Shown here piece after piece: positions 1-20,000 of a stretch of DNA of 43,326 bases (positions are counted from its first letter, which is position 1; every line of letters begins with the position of its first letter). Location of the stretch: positions 15,986 to 59,311 of the forward strand of contig JAKCWW010001923.1 of NCBI GenBank assembly GCA_026260175.1, written 5' to 3'. Origin of the DNA: Reticulitermes lucifugus (taxonomy: Eukaryota > Arthropoda > Insecta > Blattodea > Rhinotermitidae). Position numbers and translations under genes: made by a program. The notes beneath the pieces were generated by a model. It saw only the letters and a program-made list of their open reading frames with translations. It was not told the origin of the DNA and did not search any database.

Positions 1-696
1 CATGTTAGGAGTCGTTGCGGTAGGTGTGCTCGCCGTTCCTGGCCCTCCATGTTAGGAGTCGTTGCGGTAGGCGTGCTCGCCGTTCCTGGCCCTCCATGTT
101 AGGAGTCGTTGCGGTAAGTGTGCTCGCCATTCCTGGCCCTCCATGTTAGGAGTCGTCGCGGCAAGTGTGCTCGCCATTCCTGGCCCTCCATGTTAGGAGC
201 CGTTGCGGCAGGTGTGCTCGCCATTCCTGGCCCTCCATGTTAGGAGTCGTTGCGGTAGCTGTGCTCTCCATTCCTGGCCCTCCATGTTAGGAGTCGTTGC
301 GGTAGCTGTGCTCTCTATTCCTGGCCCTCCATGTTAGGAGTCGTTGCGGCAGGTGTGCTCGCCATTCCTGGCCCTCCATGTTAGGAGTCGTTGCGGTAGC
401 TGTGCTCTCCATTCCTGGCCCTCCATGTTAGGAGTCGTTGCGGTAGGTGTACTCGCCATTCCAGGCCCTCCATATTAGGAGTCGTTGCGGTAGGTGTGTT
501 ATCCATTCCTGGCCCTTCATGTTAGGAGTCGTTGCGGTAGGTGTGCTCGCCATTCCTGGCCCTCCATGTTAGGAGTCGTTGCGGTAGGTGTGCTCGCCAT
601 TCCTGGCCCTCCATGTTAGGAGTCGTTGCGGTAGATGTGCTCGCCATTCCTGGCCCTCCATGTTAGGAGTCGTTGCGGTAGGTGTGCTCGCCATTC
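1..696. repeat. 47-bp satellite array, about 14.8 copies
   Basis: A 47-bp unit beginning CATGTTAGGAGTCGTTGCGG and ending CTGGCCCTC repeats head to tail with no length change: copy 15 starts at 659, exactly 14 units after position 1. Copies differ only by substitutions, for example taggtgtgct against tagctgtgct and ccgttcct against ccattcct. The array stops at CGCCATTC near 696 and is cut by the left window edge, so its full size is unknown. There is no dyad symmetry and no unique spacer between copies. Confidence 0.97.
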
Positions 697-1637
697 AAAG
701 CTAAGAATATGCAACGCTAAAAATACCAAAAGGCAGGAACGTACAGTAATTTTGGGTGAAGGAAAAGCATTGTACAATTGACAGACACTTGGATAAATGA
801 ATGAGCGCTTTGGTAGTCAACGCTCTCTCCCCGGCATTTTGCACTCTTTGTGTGCAGCGCTGTCATGTCAATGTCTTAAACTGGGTCATGGCAACTCCCT
901 CTGACATTTATTTAATCTCATTCATTACATTCATACATTTTGTCTGGAGATGACTAGGTTTCGTCCTTAACCCATAGCTTTAAACCGTATCTTCGTAATG
1001 ATAATCTTATCCAAATTGATGCATTTATCCAAGCAAATACAAGTTATACATTCATAACAAGACAAGCAATGTATGTATAAAAGTAACATTCAGAGGCGTT
1101 CTCGTAACCATTGTTGCCGTGCGAAAGCAATAATTATTAAACATTATGAATGTGTGTCTGTAGCTTTAGTTATACAGCATGCAATGAACATGCGCCGTAT
1201 TATACTGTCATCTGTGGCCTGTCTGGCTGTACCATATTTTTCCACATTATCTCACAAACGGCACGATTTTCGTTAGAGAAAGTTATTGAACATAAAATGT
1301 GTTTTGATTTTCTCTACAACTCTTGTCCGAAACATTTCTCATTCTAAGAAGAATTGAGCGAGATATTATCATAAATGTACATATGTCTTCATGTAAAGTA
1401 CCCGTAATTCTTGTCACATTTTAAAGAAACTTGAATTCCCTCGAAAAATTTTGTACAAATACTCAAATATCAAATTTAATGAAAATCCGTTCAGTGGGAG
1501 CCGAGTTGTTTTATGCGGACGGAGAGACGGACAGACAGACTGAAAGACGGACGGATAGACATGACGAAACTAAAAGTCGCTGTTCGGAATTTTGCGAAAG
1601 TGTCTAAATCCCCTCCCCTTTTTTTCTTGAAGTTCAG
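697..1637. other. Intergenic, no gene recognised
   Basis: AT-rich sequence with no convincing coding exon. A short low-complexity stretch built on GACGGACAGACA lies at about 1517-1565, just after a phrase resembling the conserved end of a dispersed repeat (about 1483-1512). Small open frames here have no recognisable content. Confidence 0.4.
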
Positions 1638-1684
1638 GACTGATGACGGCTATACTTTTATAGCCGAAACATGTAGCCTTGTTC
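1635..1684 (+). repeat. CTGATGA-stem-GAAAC motif, copy A (hammerhead-core-like)
   Basis: CTGATGA at 1640-1646 is followed by a perfect 7-bp stem (GGCTATA with TATAGCC, four-base loop) and then GAAACATGTAG starting at 1666. In hammerhead ribozymes CUGAUGA and GAAA flank stem II in this way. One unpaired C sits between CTGATGA and the stem. I could not find the matching stems I and III or the cleavage site, so ribozyme activity is not claimed. Related copies occur elsewhere in the window. Confidence 0.45.
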
Positions 1685-1699
1685 TTGATGAATATAGGC

Positions 1700-2982
1700 A
1701 TATATTGTGTTGACTGATTAAAACATTTATTGTATTATAGCTTCAGTGACTACCTGAAACTGAACTTAAATGACTGAACAACATAGTCAATTTATTACAC
1801 CAACTAAATGCACTCTAATATTCACATAAAGTGACATACGTACGCAAATAAGGCAACACTTTTAAAGTTAAATGACTGAAGGTTATCCACATGTAAGAAG
1901 GATTGAGTCAACCTACTAACAACATAACTGGCGGTTTGCTTTGAATAAGAGAAATAAACAGTTACCTGCACAGTCAGCACAACGGGACCCCTAGGACGCA
2001 GGGCTTCGGTCTAAGCTTCCATCCACTCCATCTTACCACCACAGTTTATTTTTTATGACCGCCTGTGTAATGTTGTACAGATGCTAAAGCAAACGGCTGT
2101 ATAACCGGTAACTGATTAACATAACGTGATTCAGAGCAGCAGTTTCATAAAACGTTCACTCCTGTCTGATCCCATGTACAAGGGGTGGAATGTAAAGGTA
2201 AGTGCTATTATGTGACAGTCCACAACCCTGCGTTCTTCATCTACCACGTCTTCTCACGTGGCATAACCACACTTCGTGTAAAACCACACAGTGTTAGGAA
2301 GATACGAGTACTAGCGAGGAAACAGCTCTTTTAACAGCGAACAACATATTCATTTAAATTGTAGGCCTGCAGTGGGCCATACAAAATTACAGGAATATTA
2401 ATAATAGTTACTCGTACTTATTACCAACAAGGGGAAAATAATATATTTTAACACTTAGAGTAACGTTCTTGAGAATCATTTTCAAATTTGTAACAGAAGT
2501 GCTACCTTTTGCTGAATTATGAAAATCCACACCACAGTGTGAATCCGGAAACACAAATTTGACATTATACTATAATTCCGTCGAAATCGTACCGTTCTCT
2601 TTTTTGGCGTCGGTTGGTAGAAACCTTTCACAATAAGTCATTTTCTAACCATTGTGTGAGAAATATGGTAGCTGAGGCGGGTCCAGGATTGCCGGTCTGA
2701 TAGTCCGGTGTTAGGCAGAAACAATATTGCGCTGTCACTCGGCTGTGTCCTTACAGACTCACAGGGAAAGTAGAAACGTGTGTATTATCACCCGACTTAT
2801 ATCTCTCTTCCAGTTTACAAAAGGTTGGTCACACTTCTCTGAAGCATTGCGTATTTCCTTCACGGTTTAGGTGCACGTGTCCTGTTTACGAAAGCAGCAA
2901 CGGAGAAGACATCCGTTGCATGAATGGTGCAATACAGGCACATGTCAGAAGAAGTTAGGACTATGCTACCCTTAGGATGCTT
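1700..2982. other. Intergenic, nothing assigned
   Basis: No recognisable exon, RNA gene or mobile-element protein on either strand. The composition is mixed and less AT-rich around 2680-2950. It could be degraded repeat or regulatory sequence. Confidence 0.3.
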
Positions 2983-3104
2983 GCACGCTAACCGAAACCA
3001 GCCTGACTCACCATAAGGCTGTAGGCTTCTGGCACGCTAACAAAATCGAGTCAGACTCACCACAAGACTGTAGGCTTCTGGCACGCTAACCGAATCGAGT
3101 CCAG
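2983..3104. repeat. 49-bp tandem repeat, about 2.5 copies
   Basis: The phrase GCACGCTAAC (third base pair onward variable) starts at 2983, 3032 and 3081, giving a 49-bp period. Each unit carries GACTCACCA followed by GTAGGCTTCTG. Copies differ by several substitutions, so the duplication is old. No coding sense is visible. Confidence 0.85.
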
Positions 3105-3722
3105 CTGAACCGAGTCTCACTCACTACGACGCCGTAAGACAAAATGTCAGCTTCTCTCACCTCGGCTCGATTCAAACAAGGTAACAGAGGTATAGATGAA
3201 TAATGTGCACAACCAGGTCTGGCTTTGCAGCACCTTAGTGAGTGGAACTCCATTTAGTTTCATTGGGCCCGAAGGTTTACGTCTTCTGGATATTACACCC
3301 TGTCCATTGGTAGATTGTTGATGGAGCTTGATTGGGTCAACGAACCAGCAGCCTACTCCATGAGCTGTCTCTGGCCGGTCGTCTAAAATTGGTCAGCACG
3401 ATGTAGCAATCCATCTTACGTAACATCTTATAGTTTTCATTTAATCGTTTCAGTCAACCGTACGTCAAGTATATAAAATCAACACTTTCTCAGAAAAAGC
3501 ATAGGGCGGAGTCAACGGTTGTCTTTCTTCCTGAGGAAAGCAGAAAAATGCTGAGGGAACAGAAGAATAGGCCCAAACTGGTACTGTATAAATTAATCTT
3601 ACAATACGTCAAACAACTCTGACAGTCAAAATAAGTGGGCACATTTTAAAATATCACAGCTTAAAATATAATACACCTTTCAGTGAAGTATGTGTATATA
3701 CGTAATGTATGCAAATGCATAA
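3105..3722. other. Intergenic, nothing assigned
   Basis: No exon or element recognised on either strand. Confidence 0.3.
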
Positions 3723-3916
3723 GAGGTGTGGCTATTAAGTAATGAGATTAGTTTCCAGAACGTGTTTTATTAATTAAATTCTGTATCTACACGTTATCCC
3801 CTTCAAAGTAATTTCCATATGAAGCTATATACCACTACATACGGCCTCCGAACCCTCGCAGCATTCCCTGTAGTCATTTTGTGACAGTGCTTCAAGCGAC
3901 TGCCGTCCTCTAGACA
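3723..3916 (-). mobile_element. Mariner-type transposon remnant, transposase C-terminus end
   Basis: The right-to-left reading resembles the end of a mariner transposase: a decayed stretch around LEALSQNDYRECCEG, then a degraded equivalent of the usual YFEGD tail, and finally an end containing TGTGGCTATTAAGTAATGAG, which looks like a mariner terminal repeat (at 3726-3745 on the plus strand). Stops and frame changes are present. The 5' part and the opposite terminal repeat were not found, so this is a truncated, dead copy. The call rests on motif resemblance only. Confidence 0.5.
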
Positions 3917-4879
3917 CACCTCACGCAACAAACTGAAGGTTTAAAGAAACTTGATGTTTACTCGCTGCTCATTTTCTCTTATCAAGCACAATAGCGGCAA
4001 GTTAAAAATGTTTATAAAATGAAATTCATTAATCGACACTACGCAACTTAACGGAGCGTGGTTTGGCACAGGACTGGGGGAAGTTTCGGCGGTAACTAAT
4101 CTTTGTTGACTTTGGTGATAAATGGTCAAGGTCACGATCTGCAAGCGGTCTCGCTGTTTAATAGCTGCACATCCTACCTCGAGTGTTGTCTATTTGAATA
4201 AAAAATGAAAGGTGATCACCCCGAGTTCCTTTAGGTATGAAATTATGAATCTTTTTTTACCCAGAGTCACCAACGCTCATCTTTCACACTCTGTTCTGAA
4301 TTAACCAGCTGCTTGTGTTAGAAACTGCTATAGGGGAGAACATTACATTCATGTTTTCCTTTGTCCGAAGACTGCGGATTCGAAATCAAGGTGGTTAAAG
4401 GCAGCTTTCAAATTGTATTTGATGACTTACGTTTGCTTTAAAACAGGGCTACACCCAACGGGGGGAGGGGAGGCTGCCGGATAGCAAATAGAAATTTAAG
4501 AAATATAGATTTGGTAGGCACGATGTTATTAAACGTTGTACGCGATTTGTCCGGCGGCCGAAATCAGCCACAGAAATCGGTTGGCAACTAGTACATTAGG
4601 ATTTTGAAAACTAAAATTTAAAAAAACTTCGGATGTGTTATATAAAATTAAAAAAAACACGAAGATTAGACCTTGTGATTTAAATTAAGTGACTCATGGA
4701 ACACGTAGTTATATTTTTACGCATATAAATGCAGTTGCATACAGTGTTATGTTACAGTTATGCTTACATTATTTTTATAACACAGTTTTTAAGAATTAAA
4801 CATGAATTATGTCTAAACCCAGGTTAACCCCCCCCGTCCCCGCCAAAAAAAATTTGTTTCGCGCCTGCTTTATAATATC
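3917..4879. other. Intergenic, nothing assigned
   Basis: No gene or element identified. It contains a C-run at about 4828-4836 followed by an A-run. A few small open frames have no recognisable content. Confidence 0.3.
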
Positions 4880-5740
4880 CCATTAGGGAAGTTCAAGAAA
4901 ACCTGGAGGAATGCCTGAATGGGACATGCCAGCTTCTGGTCTACGCTGGTGACGTTTAGTTAATGGATAAAAACATAAATACTACGAAGAGCAACACAGA
5001 GACCTTATTAGTTAGCAGTCAACAGGCTGATCTAGCAATAAATGCACATACAATTAAGCATACATTCATGTCTGATCAACAGGGTGTAGGGCCAATTCAC
5101 AGCATCAGGATCGATACTAGCTCTTTTGAAAGTGTTACAAAATTTAGATCAAAATTGCAAGCATTAACAAATTCGGGGCAGATTAAACTCAGAGAATGCC
5201 TGCTACCAATATTTTGTCTTCAAGTTTGCTATCTAAAAACATAAAGATCAAAACAATGGAAATCATAACTTTTCCTGTTTTGTATGGGTGTGAAACTCGG
5301 TCTTTCGCACTGAGGAAAGATCATAGGCTGAGAGTGTTTGAGAAAAGGGTGCTGAGGAAGATATTTGGGCCTAAGAGAGAGGCAGTAACAGAAGGACAGA
5401 GAAAAATATATAATGGGAAGCTTCATGAGTTGTAAACTACTCCTCGCCGAATTTTACGGTGACTAAATCAAGGATGAGATGGGCGGAGCATGTGGCACGC
5501 ATGTGAGGGAAGACAGATGCAAATAGTGTTGTGGTGGAAAAATTTGGATCATATTACGTGTTCTAAATAAACTGGATGAGCAACCGTGGACGAAATTTGT
5601 CTAGCCCTGGGTAGGAACCAGTGGTGGGCCCCCGTAAACACAGTAATGGAACTTCGGTTTCCATCAAATTCGGGGAATTCCTTGACTAGTTGAGAAACAC
5701 TCTCTAACAGGACTTCTCAATGCAGGTAGTTCGTTAGTTA
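4880..5740 (+). pseudogene. Non-LTR retrotransposon (LINE type A), degraded reverse-transcriptase and C-terminal part
   Basis: Reading across frames gives an RT fragment in order: a decayed active-site block around LLVYAGDV (the usual Y-x-D-D has lost its first Asp), NTTKSNTETLL, a palm/thumb part with SSLLSKN and KTMEII, then the tail with YGCETRSFALRKDHRLRVFE and VLRKIFGPKRE. After that come decayed versions of the W-A-x-H-V-A-R-M block and of the final NTVMELRFP block. Several stops and frameshifts separate these pieces, so nothing functional is encoded. Further pieces of this family lie at 7265-7560, 9220-9300 and 43195-43326, all on the opposite strand. Confidence 0.85.
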
Positions 5741-7264
5741 GGCAGTCTGTCGTGTAACTCCTACATCGTAACCTAAGGCCCAAACACTTTATGATAAATT
5801 TAACCCTACTAAAACGTGGGAGAAAAATCGCAGTTCTCTTTATGTTCTACTAACTGAAATCGGAATCGTTTACTGGATGAATGAAACGCAGGAATGCTCC
5901 TCCGAGAAATGTACTTAACAGCGTAAGATTCCACATAAATAATTGGTCACGAGGTGGATAATAATGCTGGGATTTACCAAACGCGACAGCTTTGTTAATA
6001 GTGGTGTTAAAAGTAGAGTTCTTACCATAGATTTGCAAGTATTTACTCCGCAACGAGTACCTACCGCGTTCCTTCAGAACGAGCAATTGCACTCGTCATA
6101 AAATACGACACACTTCTAAGCTTGACAAAATATATTATTGTCATGGTATGTTGTAAAATTCTAATTGTTGACATTCCCATGCTACAGGATGGCTCACAAT
6201 TTGTGCCTATTACTATTTCACTTGAAGTAGTGCAGTAACATATTCCGTGTGCAACCCGTATTCAAACCGGGGGAAACTTTCTTATATCTACCTCACGTAG
6301 ATTGTGTAAACGGATTCCTGATTTCAAGCTCTTAATATTTGATGTTTCACATAAGAAATTCTAGCACGAAATGTCTTCCAAAATATTTTTATATTCCCAA
6401 AGTATTTAATAATGTACAACAGCACAGGCAGCGATTGTTAACACATTCAGCATGAATCTTTACTAAGGCAGGAAATTTCTGAAACTTTAATACGATTCCA
6501 GTTTAAACACAGTATTCAATGCACACAGTTTACTCGTATATATCGCGAAACATCCACCTGACACTTGCTCACGGACATTCGAACAGGAAACCGGAATTTC
6601 CCGCAAAGTACGAAATCCATTAGTCAAGTTGGGACTACGGATATTAATGATGTTGAAAACAAAATAACTTCATTCTTACCTTTTGCAGAACTCATGGCCG
6701 TATATAACAATGTCAAGACAGTTACACACTTAGCTTCGCAATTTTAACCTTGCCTTCGCAACGTCTTGCTGTATTGTAAACATACAACCACAGTTGCTAC
6801 GGAAACACTCGCAACCACAGGCCACACATCACTCACGTAACGATGTCAATGTCTATTATTGTTCCCCACTCTGCCGCCAGATGGAACAGCGAACAAGACA
6901 CTTCCGTTGAGTTGAGCACCGGCAGGAGAATCTCTTTTCATTCACGGTCATAACCCCCCAAAATGGTATTGCACATATTTGGATCCGACTGTGATACGAT
7001 GTTATCAAGCCCCATGTTACAACATGATCAACGTTTTGTTCACTACTGTACAAAGGACCTGTGGATTCAAGCCACCCTTTGCACAATTCGGTATGGTATG
7101 CACAATACACAAAACGACCTCCTTTCTTTGACGGCCTGAACTTGGCATTGTGCACCCTACTTGGTCAAATGAGGCTCTGGCGCTATATTTATGGTGACAT
7201 GAATTAACACCATGGCGCACAGTTCTTAAACCCTGCACATATTTCTCCATATGTGCCATATGCC
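5741..7264. other. Intergenic, nothing assigned
   Basis: No convincing exon or element. An open stretch on the minus strand at 6856-7259 has no ATG-led frame with recognisable content and probably belongs to an unclassified repeat. Confidence 0.3.
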
Positions 7265-7560
7265 CCTCTCATTTCATCCTAAATCATTAAGTTCCCAACT
7301 TACAAAATTTAACTGCCTCTCTCTGTCCAAAATATCTTCCTCAGCACCCCGTTATCAAACACCCTCAGCCTATGTTCTTCCCTTTATATGACAGGCCAAG
7401 TTTCAACCCTACATAAAAGTGGAAAATTATGGTTTTCTATAGCTTGATCTTTATGCTTTCAGACAGCAAACAGCAAAACAGATTCTGGACTGAACGGTAG
7501 CAAGCATAATCACCGAGGTGAATGTCATTTCAAAAATTTAGGTCTAATTAATGTATGGTA
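7265..7560 (-). pseudogene. LINE type A fragment, RT C-terminal region
   Basis: Reading right to left gives pieces equivalent to the plus-strand fragment at 4880-5740: a block like ACYRSVQNL, an interrupted KDQAIENHNF block, then EEHRLRVFDNGVLRKIF and a short tail ending VGNLMI. In-frame stops interrupt it. It matches the same family part for part but has separate damage, so it is an independent insertion. Confidence 0.75.
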
Positions 7561-9219
7561 CAAAAGTTATGGTTTCAATTCTTGTAATGTGTTACGAGGC
7601 ATTTGGATACTTCTCATCACTATGTCCAATGACTGGGGCTCAGTAAGCATTCAGTCCAGTGAGCACTGGACACTCTTTCCCAAAGGCTGATATGAAGAGC
7701 ATGAAAATAACAGTTTAATAAAATATTGGCAACAATAATGCACAGTGCTCTATCTCAACAATCCCCTTATGCCTTCATGTTAAGGTTTTCATAACAATTA
7801 AGGTCTAATGTAATTTCATGAACCTTCAGTATATGAAATAAGAGAATGTAAAATAATGTTCTGAAATGCACTTTCATTGCTGTGTGAACATATCCAAGCA
7901 TCACAAATTACTGAGCATCAGCAATCAGCTACATGTTCAAGAAACACTATATGCAAACCATGGGAAGACTTCATCCACACCTTGCTCAAGCTGTTGTGTG
8001 TCCACTTGTCTAACCATTCAGTTCACAGCAATATTTGTAGTGACAGTTTAGGAAGACACACTTTGGTATGGCTGACATTGGCCAACGGGTGATGGACAGG
8101 GAAATCAACAGTAAAAGAGAAGATCACACTGTATTAGACAATGTATATGCTGCATACTGCTTGGGCTGCCACAGGTCAACACAAAGCCATAGTCTCATGA
8201 ACACAAAATATGCCGTAAAACCATCACACTTCTGCAAGTTTCAGAATAAGACCTCTTTTATTAACAATCCTTCCCATTACAGACTTTCATATAACATCAT
8301 GCTCACACTTGATGTTAACACCCAATTATTTGGTTCCACAAATTTCTGCCTGATAAAGGTTTTTTTTAATGGGAAGTAAAGGAACAAATGAAGCAGACTG
8401 GGAGATAAATAATGTAACATTCACTGTAGTTTACTGTCTGTAGACTCTGCATATTTTATATTTTCAATAAATACCAGTACATGTAAATGCAGACCAATTT
8501 TATTTGAGCTTTCGATAGTAAACCATCTCTAAGCTGCAGCACAAATTGGGGAATCAGGTCAACACAGCTACATATGCAAATTACAACTTCACATGATATC
8601 CCCCTTTCTTACTCCCTTGGCATTCTGATGGTCCACACTGCGAAAGTCCACTGGAATACCATATATATTACCACTTGAGATCCAATCAGCGACCCTAACG
8701 ACTATTACCCATGTCATTACTTCAGTTAAACTGCTAATAGACTGAGGATTTACAAAACAACATAAATAACAGCCTACTTCCATTTATATCAATGTTCTGT
8801 AGTTCAAATCTGTTCAAACCTGCACACTGAAATGAGCCAGGTTCCACACTGTGATGGAAACAACTGCATAACATGAGTGATTCACAGTCAACCATGAAGT
8901 ATTGCTTCTATGATACATACCACACATGGTGCACTTAAGCATGCTTAATTATGCAACTGTTACACAGTAACAAAGCTAGGCTTAGAAAATCACCTAGTAT
9001 AACAAAATCTAAAACCTCAACTTTGTCTATCTGGTTCATTCCGAGTACTCAATCATATTTCTGTCACAAAGACCTTTACTCTACTCTGTGTACTGTATGT
9101 TCACATATACCTCTATATTAGTACAACCAGACAGCGAGAAAACAAATCTGCATATCTACCAGACCTCCACACACAGACAGACCATTATTGACAACACGTC
9201 AACTGATGGAAGACAGGAT
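7561..9219. other. Intergenic, nothing assigned
   Basis: AT-rich DNA with several short open frames, none with a recognisable domain or plausible splice context. Confidence 0.3.
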
Positions 9220-9300
9220 AAACTAACTCCATGAGAAGTGAACAGGTAATCAGCTGGTCAAGAAATTCCCTGCACCTGATGCAACCTACAGGCACATGAC
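9220..9300 (-). repeat. LINE type A, 3' tail fragment
   Basis: On the minus strand this reads as a phrase like EFLTS followed by a stop and then CTCATGGAGTTAGTTTA. The same order appears at the right window edge (43195-43326, minus), where it follows the end of the LINE type A open frame. Only the 3' non-coding end is left here. Confidence 0.5.
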
Positions 9301-11515
9301 TATATCCACGACAGCTTACCACTGCTCCCCGCAATGAGCTCAATGAATCGAGCCAATGTTCTCCACTCTATTTCCTGAAGGGCAATTTTAATACTGTTCT
9401 CCCACCCATGCATAGCAGTTCCAGGTGGTTACTTTTCTTCAAGCTTTCTCGCCACAACTACGAAGACAGGACAAATCCAACAGGAAACGTACACTTGGAA
9501 AAATGAAGGTTACAAGTGAATTCTGCATAGTCTTCTGAAATATGCCACGCATTCGAAAAATGTCGATTTTGTACCGAGACAGTCATGAAGCGTATACAGA
9601 GGAAATGGGTTGGAGGTATACCAATAGAATTGCTTCCGATAAAGGCATTTCATACTGTAAGAGTGCAAGCCAAACATGGTGCTGTCAGACATATACACAG
9701 GTATTCACAGAAGGTAAATGGATGGTGCAGAGGACGTACGGATGGAAAAACAAAGGTCAAGAATTTGTAAGTTGGTTCTAATACTGGTGACCACTGATGT
9801 TACAAAGCGAAAGATTTTGGTTTCACAAGGAAGCATCATACTGGGTGCACACGGTCTGTACACAGTGCTACTGGGAGTGGAGACAGTTGTGCTGTTGTCA
9901 GTGCAAGCAATCACATAGATCAGTTGCAACAAGCAGTTCCCATTCATTTCATTGATTCTTTGTTTAACAACGCTTATATAGCACCTGAACTGGAACAGTC
10001 AAATATGAATGGTGACTAGATAAAGATATAAAAGCAGGGTATCACGCTAACTTGAATGTACTACCCTAAGAGATCCAGAAAAGCATGAGAACATCTCCAC
10101 TTTGTCCTTATATGTTCCCTAGTGCAGTAACATCACTAATACTTATTAGTTGCCATTGTATCGAAGGTACAAGATACAAATATCACTGACTCCAATCAGA
10201 ATTCATGATATGATTCTTACACACAAAACATATAAAAAGTATTTGAGCTACAGGATTACAAGTACTTACATTCTGCCTGTTTTCTTCTGAGTTGTGACAC
10301 CCACAGGATTGCAAGATGTCACAATCCACAAAGCAGCGATCTTAACACTCACTGCCATGAAAACCTCAAACATCATGATTAAGTACCCAACCTGTATTAT
10401 CCATTCAATTTCCCTAACGAATGTCATGTTCTGGAGGCTGCTGACACTTTGGTGATTATCAGTGATCATGTTATAACTTCACAGTTAACCTACCTTATAA
10501 ACCCTCAGTCTAATGGTACAATAATCTGAAACTCAATCACAAATAAAAACAGTTGGAACATCAACTGGCCCTTTTCCTTCATAACACTGTTAATGGCAGT
10601 CTCTCACTCACACCTTAACTCATACAAACACAACTACCAAATTCTGATTATAAAATTCGTATGAGTCAAATTGAGCGGTAATATATAATAATTCATTACT
10701 TTAGACCAGTAAGTGGCAAAGTTTGCATTTTAAAAAATAATATGTATAAATGATTCATAAATGTACAACTGTACACAAACACACACATACACACACAGAA
10801 TTATTTATGATTCATTCTTCTGGTCACATAAACAGCATTCAGTGAAAGAACTGTAGAAGCAAGCAATAAAACCAGTCACAAAAAGACAATTCAACCATAT
10901 ACTACATGACAAACATATTATGATTTATTACTTTCAATACTATAAATCATTCATTTTGGATTGCACATTTCCCATAGCATTCTAGCAGTGCAACTTATGT
11001 AATACGTCACAGATCACTGTGGAAACTGGCAATCCATTACTCTTACCCAATTCTCCATTGGCAAATTCCCTTTTATATACAATTTCAAACATTTTCATCT
11101 CCACCTTCAGTTAAAATGTCAACAGAATTGTCCTCAGTGGTAGTAATAAATCCTAGCTTTATTCGTATATCTCCTTTTTCATAAATTTTTTACAGTATAG
11201 GCAACCTCATCCATTTTATATTTGATGACAAGCAATCGCTGTTACACAAAATATTTCATAATTTCTCCAGTGCAGAAGCCACAGATCAGATTAGGCATAT
11301 ATTTTTTATTCTTCCTGAGAAACTCATTGTTATTTCCTTGGTAAGATCCACATCCTTAAGCTGAATAAAATAATTTAAAATCTGTAGCAGATTCTTGTAA
11401 ACTGACTAAATAACAACGTTTTATGTATTTGTGTTTGTGAGCTGCTATGCATCAACAGTTGTCACAACTCTGATCTTCAGCCCAACTGAACACACAATTT
11501 AAAACAATATAACTT
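9301..11515. other. Intergenic or Crk 3' untranslated region
   Basis: No coding exon recognised. The right part is probably the Crk 3' untranslated region: on the minus strand AATAAA occurs at 11310-11305 and at 11163-11158, about 205 and 350 nt after the Crk stop. Which one is used cannot be told from sequence. A CA-rich microsatellite lies at about 10772-10798. Confidence 0.4.
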
Positions 11516-18343
<6,828 letters not shown>

Positions 18344-18858
18344 TCTGTATTAACTTGCTGAAATCTCTTGAGTCACAGACCCTGTCTCTGAACTTCACTT
18401 CCAAGTCTTCCTCAGATTAAACTTTTTCATCTTTTCTCGCAAAGCCGTTTTAATAAGATACCTACTTACGCGAAACTGACATCAATTTGGTTCACCGCAA
18501 TGTGCCTCTTCTTAAACGCAAACCATTAAATATTACGTGCACGCGCGTTTGCATTTACAAATACAAAATAATGCATGAATCTGTACGCTATTCATAGCAT
18601 GAAGAAGTCACATTATAAACCTATGTCAGTTCAAACACATTTAGAACATCAAATGTATTAGAAATATCTCTTCTCCCAACAAGTGGTCAGTTTGCAGAAT
18701 TTCAGCACCAAATGAGACATATCTGCAAGAATATTAATATCCTAGTACCACTGGAAATCCTTACTGAGTATCATTTTGATATTACGCACTACATCTCTTC
18801 CTAATTAAAATGCTATGTCCAAAGTCGCACACATTCCCTTAATCACATATCACAACCC
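18344..18858. promoter_or_regulatory. Candidate Crk 5' region and possible divergent promoter
   Basis: This stretch holds the Crk 5' untranslated region and presumably its promoter. It has a local cluster of CG dinucleotides near 18528-18550 (CGTGCACGCGCGTTTG). Sequence just 5' of the Crk ATG on the minus strand (gttaatacag, then a, then ATG) could be a splice acceptor, so an upstream non-coding exon is possible. A plus-strand transcript may start on the other side (see 20001-20182), which would make this a shared promoter. No TATA box or initiator could be fixed. Confidence 0.3.
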
Positions 18859-20000
18859 ATGGCTTCAATATGGCTGCGCTTAATTCTTCTTCCAACCGCA
18901 AGGAGTCTGAAATACATTTATTTGCTCTTTTGTTTCAGGGTCGGTAACTGCGGAGCCACGGAGAGACCGGAACAGGATCTGCGTATCGAGCCAACACGCA
19001 CGCCAATATTCGCGGATAATCTAAAATGTTGTGTTGACAATGTTTGCTTCAACGATGGAAGAACATGTGTTGAGATGTATAAACACAGATTAAGGGTGGG
19101 AGGGAAGACAAAATTGGGTGGGATAATTAAGGTAAAAGTGGACTGAGAGTTTATTCGGAACAACAGTCCTGGTAAACTAGCAGTCACATCCACCGGTCTG
19201 ATCAAAGCTACGCAGTTCGGCTACAATGCTTATAACAGTGGTTCTAGTGAGAAACCTGCCTTCACTGAATTTGCAGCAAAATCCAGCTTATCTTATAACT
19301 TCAGTACTACAGCGTAGACATTTGGATATAGGGATTTCACTGAAGGTTGCTCCGACTTCATTGCATAAATTATTTTCACTGTATGGAGTCGTGTTAGAAG
19401 GATGAGTAAACAGCTGTGAAAATGGCCTTTTCAGGCAGAGTGGACTAGCCTGAAAATTCATACTGCATTCCAAGAATATAACGTGAAATTTCAGGCAGTC
19501 TCTGATGTAAATTGTACCACATGTTAAGTGGAAATGCCTAGAAGGGTACCAGTGTGGGTCCACAATGAGTTAAATGCAAATGTGTTTATGGGTACTGAAA
19601 GTACAAAGTGGCAGTGATAAAAATGACAATAACCTAGATCATCTGACCTACATTCCATAGACCTCTATGGTTACATAAAAATACATTTTACTAAGGCCAA
19701 GAAGTAAAAACTGAAGTTCAAGTCGGGGAGAGCATTCAGAACTGTTGTACAGTTATTTGAGCTATGCCTGGAGTAGTGGTAAGGTACTACCACTCACAAA
19801 TGTGGCATGCATAGACATGTGTTTGAGTAGAAAGTGATCGTTTGAGCATCTGCTATAGCTGTTCATTCTGTAATTAAATAACTAATTCATTAGGTTAATA
19901 CATCAGTAAGTAACCCACAAATCAACTCTTTCACATACTTTTTATGTTCAGAAAAAGGTGATGATTTAGATTGTGAATTTAATAAAATGCTCTATTCTAG
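18859..20000. other. Probable 5' exons or intron of a plus-strand gene, unresolved
   Basis: A 95-codon ATG frame (18859-19146) has no recognisable content and a poor connection to the exon at 20001. A possible acceptor (TTTGTTTCAG ending 18939) lies in it, followed eight bases later by GTAACT, a possible donor. I cannot assemble an exon chain that delivers the one leftover base required by the exon at 20001. Upstream coding exons may lie here or beyond. Confidence 0.25.

Noticed and set aside
1..696. CRISPR-like array
   Set aside because: The 47-bp units are contiguous with no unique spacers, and the genome is eukaryotic. It is a satellite.
1640..1690. Complete hammerhead ribozyme at copy A
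   Set aside because: The core and stem II look right, but no downstream partner for CATGTAG and no paired stem I around the site could be found.
6856..7259. Minus-strand frames of 80 and 99 codons
   Set aside because: They lack ATG starts or recognisable content and overlap each other. Probably repeat sequence.
18859..19146. 95-codon plus-strand gene
   Set aside because: No domain, no good connection to the exon at 20001, and composition like non-coding DNA.
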